Assembly (NCBI GenBank): GCA_021776775.1
Contig: JAJFFE010000257.1
Coordinates: forward strand, 1 to 58,531
Direction of reading: 5' to 3'
Source of the DNA: Planctomycetota bacterium
GTDB lineage: Bacteria > Planctomycetota > UBA8108 > UBA1146 > JAJFFE01
Length of the DNA stretch: 58,531 nt
The notes beneath the pieces are model-generated. The model was not told the DNA's origin. It did no database searches and worked only from the letters and a program-made list of their open reading frames with translations. Position numbers and translations under genes: made by a program. Shown here piece after piece: positions 52,611 to 58,531 of this stretch (position 1 is the first letter of the stretch; every line of letters starts with the position of its first letter).

Positions 52611-53786
52611 CTAAGAATGTCGATCTCCGGTCGCACTGCTTCCGGAAGCGCTGTCGGACCTCGACTCCGATTCACGAGTCCCGAAATCGAGACTCCCCGT
52701 GCCTTCGGTGGCCCGCTTGCGCACGTTCTTCGCTGCCTCGCCGAGGACCTCCTCGGCGCGCGGACCCAGAATCCGCCCACGCGGAGTCTTCGCCAGGAAA
52801 CCTCGACGGATCAGATAAGGCTCGTAGACGTCTTCGATGGTGCGTTCGTCTTCGCCGACCGTGACAGAAATCGTCTTCACGCCGACGGGAACACCTTGGT
52901 ACTGCAACACGATTTCGAGGATCTTCCGGTCGAGTGAATCGAGGCCATTGCTATCGACTCCGAGCCGTGCGAGCGCCCCCTCGGCAACCTTCGCGTCCAC
53001 CAACCCACCCCCATCGACGTCGGCGAAGTCGCGCACGCGTCGCAAGTAGCGGTTCGCGATACGCGGAGTTCCCCGACAACGACACGCGAGAACGTCGGCT
53101 CCATCGTCGGACAGTTCGATCCCTAAGATGGTCGCGGATCGTCGCAGGATCTGGCGCATGTCTTCTTCGGGATACGGCTCGAGCTTTTCTTGGATGCCGA
53201 ATCGAGCTCGAAATGGCGCCGTGAGCTGCCCCTCACGAGTCGTCGCCGCGACGAGGGTGAACCGCTTCAGGTTGATCTTGACCGACCGCGCGTTCGGTCC
53301 CTGGTCGATCAGCCACTCGAGGTAATAGTCCTCCATTGCCGTGTAGAGGTACTCCTCGACGACGCTGTTCAACCGGTGAACTTCGTCGATGAAGATCACG
53401 TCGCCGTCTTCGAGATCCGACAGCAGCCCGACGAGATCTTTTGCCTTTTCGAGCACAGGGCCGGACGTCGCGCGGAAGTTGGTGCCTCGCTCTTCGGAGA
53501 TCAAGTGCGCCAGCGTCGTCTTTCCGAGACCCGGCATTCCCGAAAACAGCACGTGGTCCAACGCTTCGCCCCGCGCCTTGGCCGCTTCGACGTAGACGCG
53601 AAGATTGTCGACGACGTTCCGTTGCCCGATGAACTCTGAGAGCCGTTTCGGGCGCACGCTCATCTCGGCGTGGTCGCCGTCACGGCTCGTCGGGTCGACA
53701 TGCCGGGGTTGATCTTCGATGACCGGCTGCTCTTCGATAGGCAGAGGTGGATCGTAGGCGCCGCGGCCGGGACCATCGGTGGTCAT
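52611..53786 (-). CDS. ruvB: Holliday junction branch-migration helicase RuvB
   Basis: AAA+ motor that drives branch migration with RuvA. The 391-residue protein has RPKRLSEFIGQ, Walker A in SGMPGLGKTTLAH, Walker B DVIFIDEVHRL, sensor AATTREGQL, the Arg finger in APFRARFG, sensor 2 GTPRIANR and the winged-helix end GFLAKTPRGR. N- and C-terminal tails (about 50 and 40 residues) are longer than in E. coli and low-complexity. I chose the ATG at 53786. ruvA and ruvC are not adjacent. Confidence 0.97.
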   Translation of the reverse strand: MTTDGPGRGAYDPPLPIEEQPVIEDQPRHVDPTSRDGDHAEMSVRPKRLSEFIGQRNVVDNLRVYVEAAKARGEALDHVLFSGMPGLGKTTLAHLISEERGTNFRATSGPVLEKAKDLVGLLSDLEDGDVIFIDEVHRLNSVVEEYLYTAMEDYYLEWLIDQGPNARSVKINLKRFTLVAATTREGQLTAPFRARFGIQEKLEPYPEEDMRQILRRSATILGIELSDDGADVLACRCRGTPRIANRYLRRVRDFADVDGGGLVDAKVAEGALARLGVDSNGLDSLDRKILEIVLQYQGVPVGVKTISVTVGEDERTIEDVYEPYLIRRGFLAKTPRGRILGPRAEEVLGEAAKNVRKRATEGTGSLDFGTRESESRSDSASGSSATGDRHS

Positions 53787-53889
53787 GCTGTCGATCCGTC
53801 CTCTCGTCGGGTGCAAAGTTTTCAGAGGTGCGTCGTCATCACAGGTGGCGGGAGCACAGTTTCTACCAGACCCGCGTCGTCGTTTCCAT

Positions 53890-54969
53890 TCAGGCGAAAA
53901 TCAACCACTCCGCCGCGGACTCGAAGCCAGCCGACGCATAGAGGCGACCGGCCCCCGGCGACTCGTCCGGAAGCACCAGCGCCTCCACTTCGGTGACGCC
54001 ACGTTCGCGCCAAAACTCCATGGCACGACTCATCAATCGGCGGGCGACCCCGCGCCCCCGGTGCTTCGGCTCGACTTCTAGAGAATAGATGCCCCACCGC
54101 TTCTCTTCGGGACCTTCTTCGAACGGGAACGCAATCAAGTAACCGATCTGCACACGATCATGAATCGCGACCCAGCTATGCGATTGATTCGGGTACGGAA
54201 ACGACGTCCCTCCTTGCGATCCGAGAATCGCTTGGTAGTCGTCGTCTTCGACAACTTCGATATCCAACTCGGGTTCGTACGCCTGTCGCGTCGCGTCGCG
54301 GGGAATCCGCGGGTCGGTCACCAGGGACTGCGCAATTTGGTCGACCTTGAACCCGACGTTCTCGAGGAACGCGCGCGATGCGTCGTCGTCAGCGGCCACC
54401 GCGACGCCCTCGGTCGTGCCCCACAGTGGAGGTCGGGGGGCGAAAAAGTTTCCGTAGAACGCGTTGAACACCCGTCCGTCGACGACGAGCGGCAGCCCCG
54501 GCTCGCGTAAGACACCGATCGTGTCGCGCAAGGAGTCGAGTAGTGCCGAGCCGATGCGACGGCGCCGATGCGTGGTCGCCACGCCGATGAGCGACAAATG
54601 CCCCATCGCCCCGAACCCGCCGGCCGACGGGTCATTGTCGGGCACGAGGCTCGTCAGAAACTCACCCTCCCAAATGCCGCCGTGGACGAATCCGACCGGA
54701 CTCCCGTCGACGAGCGCGACGCGGAACAACTCCGGCTCGAAGGCGTCGCCCTGATTGGCCAGTTCGATCCGGTCCTTCCAACGATCGATGTCCATCGGCA
54801 AGAAGTTACGACGGCTACCGAACGCATCGTTCCACACGGCTACGAGACCCTCGCGCATGGAGGTGCGGTACGCAACGCACTCGCACTGGGCACGATCGGT
54901 CTCGGAATCGCCCGGTCGGGAATCACGAATCAACGGTCCGCCTCCTTCTCTGCTCGGCGAGTTTTGCAC
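53890..54969 (-). CDS. Tandem GNAT N-acetyltransferase
   Basis: A 359-residue protein with two GNAT folds. The N-terminal copy has LSLIGVATTHRRRRIGSALL and the C-terminal copy YSLEVEPKHRGRGVARRL, both acetyl-CoA-binding Q/RxxGxG/A loops. Start is GTG at 54969, with AGAGGAG upstream. Double-GNAT proteins include mycothiol synthase (MshD) and antibiotic or protein acetyltransferases; nothing here names the substrate. It follows the nucleotidyltransferase-like gene by 30 bases, so they may be co-transcribed. Confidence 0.82.
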   Translation of the reverse strand: MQNSPSREGGGPLIRDSRPGDSETDRAQCECVAYRTSMREGLVAVWNDAFGSRRNFLPMDIDRWKDRIELANQGDAFEPELFRVALVDGSPVGFVHGGIWEGEFLTSLVPDNDPSAGGFGAMGHLSLIGVATTHRRRRIGSALLDSLRDTIGVLREPGLPLVVDGRVFNAFYGNFFAPRPPLWGTTEGVAVAADDDASRAFLENVGFKVDQIAQSLVTDPRIPRDATRQAYEPELDIEVVEDDDYQAILGSQGGTSFPYPNQSHSWVAIHDRVQIGYLIAFPFEEGPEEKRWGIYSLEVEPKHRGRGVARRLMSRAMEFWRERGVTEVEALVLPDESPGAGRLYASAGFESAAEWLIFA

Positions 54970-54999
54970 GAATCTCCTCTGGGTGCGCCTGTGGCACCT

Positions 55000-56637
55000 C
55001 TAGTCAAAGCGAAACCACGATCGACACGATCCACAATGATGCACGTCATTCCAAGCGCCGTCCCGGTGACATTGTCGCGCTCGCGAGAACGCTGCGCCGG
55101 TCCACACCTCGGGAATCGTGCTCTCCCGCAAGTCGCCCGCCGGCGCTGCCGCCAACGGATCCCGGGAGCACAACGGCACGATTCCGGTGTGTTCGACTCG
55201 CATTTGCGACTGGATCCGCACGCACGCGAAGCGAGAAGGCGGGGCAAAGCAACCGAGCGAACTCGCGGGAACGCCCCCCTCCGCGGTCTCGACTCCGCGA
55301 ATCAACACGCGATCGACCTGCGAGAACCAGCGATCGACGAACTCGTCGAGAAACGGCGCGGTTCGTTCGTCGAGAAGCACGCTCACCAAAATGAACGTTC
55401 GTTGGGTATCGAGCTGTCGCTGTGCCGCGAGCAGTCGTTCGAGTCCGCGTACCCGCCCCTCGAACGGAGGCGTGCCCGGCCGCACCGCGACGAGTTCCTC
55501 GCCGCGGGTCACCGAAAGATCGACAGTGATCGCGTCGGGTTCGGCCATCAACAAGGTGCGAGCACGCACGTCGTCGACGCGCGTGCCGGTCGTCTCGACG
55601 TGGATTCCGAGCGCTCCGGCCGCACGCGCTTCTTCGATCCGCCGTTCCAAGCGCGAATCGGCGAGCGGATCCGAGTAGCCGCCTCCCAGAGTCAACAGCG
55701 ACTCGTCTCCCAAAGACAGCGACTCGAGTACCTGCTGCCAGACTCGGTCGTCGATCATTACCGGATCAGCGCTCGACACTCCTGACCGCGGAGGCCACGC
55801 GCCGTCGAGATCACTCAGCAGCTCCACGATCAGCTCTTCCGGTCGCGCCCCGGCGACGAACTCGGGGTCACTCGCTCGGCGAAAGACATCGCGAGCGGTC
55901 GCTGATTGCGGAAGACTCGCCATGAGTTCTCGCGCACGCGACAGTGAATCCTTCGAGTCCACGGTAAAGCGGCCGCGAAAGGTCGTGACCTCTTCGTCGA
56001 AGTGGTGATAGATCCGGTTTTGATCGGCGTCAGCGTTGGCGTCGTCGAGCCGAAAAGCAAACACCCGGTTGAGAGCGGCTCCGGCGTCGCTCGTCGCTTC
56101 GAGCACGCGACGAGTCACCACGTCCCCCGCAATGCCGGGTGGCGCCGTCGATAGATAAACGGGCGCACCCCTGCGCTCGGCAAGGTAGTACGACGCAATC
56201 GCGTCGAGCTCGCTCGGGTCGACGAACGCTGCCTCGGCGGGGACGACGATGACATCGTCCCAATCATTCGCATCGCAAACCTCACGCAACGCGCGCGGGT
56301 TGCCGGATTCACAGAAGAAGTAGGAGTCACCGATACCGCCGCGCCAACCCTCTTTGCCCCAGAGTCGGGCGCGTCGTAATCGGTCGCGATCCGGAATGTC
56401 CGGGTGATCGTGAACGAACCAGGTCGCCTCGGTGTCGGGGAATGCGTCACGCGCACGCTCTGCTTGATCTCGATGGACCAACAAGACCGGAGTGTCGACG
56501 CTATCGGTCCCTCGAACCGCATCGACGACACGCTGAAGCACGGTCCGATCACCGAGGGGCTCGGCGATGACCGACGCCAAGCCGCGCCTCGAAGTGTCGA
56601 GGTCGATTTCGATGATGCACGGCAGTCGCTCAGTCAT
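55000..56637 (-). CDS. Nucleotidyltransferase / degenerate radical-SAM-SPASM fusion
   Basis: A 545-residue protein of unknown function. The N-terminal 220 residues resemble a SpsF/NTP-transferase fold (CIIEIDLDTSR, LGDRTVLQRVVDAV, DDVIVVPAEAAFVD). The middle (about 290-440) has radical-SAM-like pieces: LLTLGGGYSDPLAD corresponds to the GGEPL segment, and AGALGIHVETTGT follows as in that fold. The CxxxCxxC motif is absent. The C-terminus (about 465-545) is a SPASM-like module: FACVRIQ, GIVPLCSRDP, IPEVWTGAAF and CGSCRSWF. I infer an enzyme relative that has lost its SAM cluster. Confidence 0.68.
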   Translation of the reverse strand: MTERLPCIIEIDLDTSRRGLASVIAEPLGDRTVLQRVVDAVRGTDSVDTPVLLVHRDQAERARDAFPDTEATWFVHDHPDIPDRDRLRRARLWGKEGWRGGIGDSYFFCESGNPRALREVCDANDWDDVIVVPAEAAFVDPSELDAIASYYLAERRGAPVYLSTAPPGIAGDVVTRRVLEATSDAGAALNRVFAFRLDDANADADQNRIYHHFDEEVTTFRGRFTVDSKDSLSRARELMASLPQSATARDVFRRASDPEFVAGARPEELIVELLSDLDGAWPPRSGVSSADPVMIDDRVWQQVLESLSLGDESLLTLGGGYSDPLADSRLERRIEEARAAGALGIHVETTGTRVDDVRARTLLMAEPDAITVDLSVTRGEELVAVRPGTPPFEGRVRGLERLLAAQRQLDTQRTFILVSVLLDERTAPFLDEFVDRWFSQVDRVLIRGVETAEGGVPASSLGCFAPPSRFACVRIQSQMRVEHTGIVPLCSRDPLAAAPAGDLRESTIPEVWTGAAFSRARQCHRDGAWNDVHHCGSCRSWFRFD

Positions 56638-56666
56638 GGCGCAACCGCGCCTCCCGGACCACGAAG

Positions 56667-56963
56667 CTACTTCTCGACGACGGTGGTGTGTCGGTAGAAG
56701 CCGAGTGGCGACGTAAAGATGTTGATGAAGACGTCGAACCCACCAAATTCCGCCGACACACGGTAATGGTCCGCGGGACCGACCACTTCACGGCTGTCGA
56801 GCGAGTTCAGCGGAACGAATCCCCAGAACGCGTACCACGTCCGATGGACTGTCACCTCACCCCCGCGGGGGCCGTCGCCGACAGTATGGCGAGTGGTGAA
56901 ACACGCGGTGAGAGACACGGTGAGGAGGAGTGCGAGACACGTCCGGTATGCAGAGCGGTACAC
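56667..56963 (-). CDS. Small lipoprotein of unknown function
   Basis: The C-terminal 98 codons of an open frame that extends to 57173. They show a lipoprotein signal: basic start, TCLALLLTVSLTAC lipobox. The mature part contains VTVHRTWYAFWGFVPLNSLDSREVVG and FDVFINIFTSPLGF, like the Bor/Trb-type or YceK small lipoproteins of unknown role. The start is uncertain: GTG at 56963 is the nearest codon giving a proper signal peptide, with no clear ribosome binding site. Same strand as the nucleotidyltransferase-like gene, 29 bases before it. Confidence 0.62.
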   Translation of the reverse strand: MYRSAYRTCLALLLTVSLTACFTTRHTVGDGPRGGEVTVHRTWYAFWGFVPLNSLDSREVVGPADHYRVSAEFGGFDVFINIFTSPLGFYRHTTVVEK

Positions 56964-57341
56964 GGCGCTGCGTACTCGGCCGCCTGCTGAGCTGCGAGCG
57001 GTGCCGTAGCGACACGGAGTCGCCGACTCGTCGCACACAGCGGGTTCGAGTAGAGCAGCGGACGGAGTTTGGACGGAATCGGTGTGCTTGTGTTGGTTCA
57101 CGGCTTCGTTTCGCCTTGAGCAGAGGCGGGCTCGGGCGTGTTCGAATGGTAGGTCCCCCACCAGGATGCGCAACCGCTTTCCCAGCCCGATTCCGAACTG
57201 GACCGCAAAGGTGGCCGTCGATGTGCCGCTTCGCTATCCTCCCGGCCCAGCATCCTCCCGGTGGGCTTCCCCCCGCCCGGGAACACGCTCGCGACGTGGC
57301 CCCGCGATGACACGCGTCCCCCTCTGAGGAAGTCGACACCT
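56964..57341. other. Divergent intergenic region, lipoprotein / MFS transporter
   Basis: About 380 bases. An open frame continues upstream from the lipoprotein, but it is Arg/Ala-rich and lacks family-like sequence, so I treat it as non-coding. No RNA gene or clear promoter pair was recognised. Confidence 0.45.
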
Positions 57342-58531
57342 GTGAACTCTTCCACTGAACGACCCGCTGGCAGCTCCAAAGGCGTGATCTTCTTCACGCT
57401 GTTCCTGGACTTGGTCGGCTTCTCGATCATCTTTCCGCTCTTCCCGTCGCTGCTCGACTACTACCTGTCCACCGACGGCAGTGAGGGAATCTTGGGCCAA
57501 CTGCTCCAGACGCTCGACGGTTGGGTCGGTGACGTCGGCGACACCGAACGCCGCTTCCGAGTCCAAGTCCTCTTCGGCGGAGTCCTGGGATCGGTGTATT
57601 CGATCCTTCAGTTCGGGTTCAGCCCGATCTGGGGACGCATTTCTGACCGTATCGGACGGCGGCCGGTCCTGCTGTGGACGGTCGGCGGAATCATCCTGTC
57701 GTACCTCCTCTGGATGGTCAGCGGATCGTTCACTCTGTTCATCGTCGCGCGCGTCATCGGCGGCATGTTCAGTGGCAACTTGTCGGTGGCGTCGGCGGCC
57801 ATGGCCGACATCACCGACGCGAAGAGCCGCGCCGCCGGCATGGGCATCATCGGCGCCGCCTTTGGTCTCGGCTTTATTCTCGGACCGGCGCTCGGGGGTT
57901 GGCTGTCCTACTACAACCTGCTGGAGAACTCCCCTGCTCTCGCCGACTACGGGTTCAACCCATTCTCGGCGGCAGCGATCGGCGCGCTCCTGCTCTCGGT
58001 CATCAACTGGGTTTGGATCTACCGCAAGTTCGACGAGACCTTGCCTCCCGAAAAACGCGGACAAGGCGACGACCTTCGTACCAGCAACATCGCCCGGCTC
58101 CTGCGTCCGGGTCTCGGTCCGAACATCGCACGCGCCAACTTCGCCTACTTCGTGTTTCTCGTGGCGTTCAGCGGCATGGAATTCACCCTGACGTTCTTGG
58201 TCCGCGATCGATTTGCGTGGGGTCCGATGGACATGGCGTGGATGTTCGTCTTCGTCGGCTTCGTCATCGCGTTCGTGCAAGGAGGGATCGTTCGGCGAGT
58301 GGCCCCCAAGTACGGGGAACGCAAGGTGGCGATGGTCGGACTGATCACGATCGCCCCGGGACTGGTGTTGCTGGGCGTGGCCACGGATCCGAAACTCCCG
58401 CTGTTCGGCGGACTCGCTCTCATGGCGATCGGTAGCGCACTGACCATCCCGACGGTGACGGCACTGGTGTCACGTTACGCACCCGACCAACGACAGGGCG
58501 CGGCGCTCGGAGTGTTTCGCTCCGTGGGAGC
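57342..58531 (+). CDS. MFS drug/H+-antiporter-like transporter, N-terminal part (cut by window edge)
   Basis: Reading from GTG at 57342 gives 396 residues up to the right edge. TM1 is IFFTLFLDLVGFSIIFPLFP, with the Asp typical of DHA1/TetA-type proton antiporters. The A-like motif GRISDRIGRRPVL follows, then LGPALGGWLS (motif C-like, after TM5). Ten or more TM helices are visible. A roughly 40-residue periplasmic insert lies after TM1. Substrate unknown; multidrug or small-molecule efflux is the family norm. The last part of the gene lies outside. Confidence 0.88.
   Translation, partial: MNSSTERPAGSSKGVIFFTLFLDLVGFSIIFPLFPSLLDYYLSTDGSEGILGQLLQTLDGWVGDVGDTERRFRVQVLFGGVLGSVYSILQFGFSPIWGRISDRIGRRPVLLWTVGGIILSYLLWMVSGSFTLFIVARVIGGMFSGNLSVASAAMADITDAKSRAAGMGIIGAAFGLGFILGPALGGWLSYYNLLENSPALADYGFNPFSAAAIGALLLSVINWVWIYRKFDETLPPEKRGQGDDLRTSNIARLLRPGLGPNIARANFAYFVFLVAFSGMEFTLTFLVRDRFAWGPMDMAWMFVFVGFVIAFVQGGIVRRVAPKYGERKVAMVGLITIAPGLVLLGVATDPKLPLFGGLALMAIGSALTIPTVTALVSRYAPDQRQGAALGVFRSVG

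Noticed and set aside
1..58531. tRNA or rRNA genes, including a tRNA-Sec
   Set aside because: I looked through the gaps for T-loop-like GGTTCRANTCC and acceptor pairings and found none convincing. Small RNAs cannot be excluded by eye.

Overview
The window is a gene-dense stretch of about 60% GC from a diderm bacterium. It carries dTDP-rhamnose genes, kdsA (Kdo for lipopolysaccharide), a fused SecDF with YajC, a periplasmic DsbD, a System I cytochrome c maturation (ccm) operon and fliM. A SpoVG-family protein with an inserted zinc ribbon next to ispE, the fused secDF and several large secreted HEAT/TPR-like proteins of unknown role point towards Planctomycetota. That placement is inference; no rRNA or tRNA gene was seen to confirm it.

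Layout. 1-3038 (minus): rfbB, rfbA, rfbC and rfbD for dTDP-L-rhamnose, with rfbD cut by the left edge. 3316-8055: metabolic singletons (arginyl/leucyl-tRNA-protein transferase, thioredoxin, metallo-beta-lactamase-fold hydrolase, NADP glutamate dehydrogenase, TrhO rhodanese). 8092-16033 (minus): ccmE, then ccmF, a ccmH-like gene, a ccmI-like gene, an unknown membrane protein and ccmA-B-C-D, mostly coupled by stop/start overlaps. 16522-20802 (plus): a 43-residue membrane protein, a MoxR-type ATPase, a VWA protein, a phosphoglycolate-phosphatase-like HAD protein and a secreted unknown. 20793-21093: tandem repeats running into a 230-bp inverted-repeat element. 21094-23220: methionine aminopeptidase with a SEC-C motif, and a divergent Rieske-type oxygenase. 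23231-26620 (minus): a DsbD homologue with an in-frame TGA. 26894-29850 (plus): a pseudo-receiver/XRE regulator, a zinc-ribbon membrane protein, kdsA and a family 2 glycosyltransferase. 29984-36753 (minus): a large secreted unknown, a subtilase-LamG protein and a HEAT-like protein. 36917-41405 (minus): pssA, folK, panC, ispE and the SpoVG-like gene. 41668-44815 (plus): eno, an FtsB/DivIC-like protein and fliM. 44979-56963 (minus): a LysM protein, secDF, yajC, tgt, spoIID-like, ruvB, a double GNAT protein, a nucleotidyltransferase/degenerate radical-SAM protein and a small lipoprotein. 57342 to the right edge: an MFS transporter.

The main discovery is the DsbD homologue. Two apparent ORFs are one 1,129-codon gene interrupted only by a TGA at 23861-23863. 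That codon sits exactly where the first cysteine of the C-terminal thioredoxin CxxC should be, giving U-P-N-C. It is followed 9 nt later by a 12-bp stem-loop whose apical loop begins GG, which fits a bacterial SECIS element. The protein also has three periplasmic nDsbD-like domains, each with a cysteine pair, instead of one. I read it as a selenocysteine-containing thiol-disulfide hub of the cell envelope. The same window encodes a non-standard cytochrome c maturation system: a CXXXY-type CcmE, a multi-cysteine CcmH, no ccmG and an extra 444-residue membrane protein. The two could be functionally linked through periplasmic thiol reduction.

Other oddities are a Rieske protein lacking one cluster cysteine, a KdsA with Asp at the Cys/Asn position, a radical-SAM-like protein without its CxxxCxxC motif, and a SpoVG with a zinc ribbon and an Arg-rich tail.
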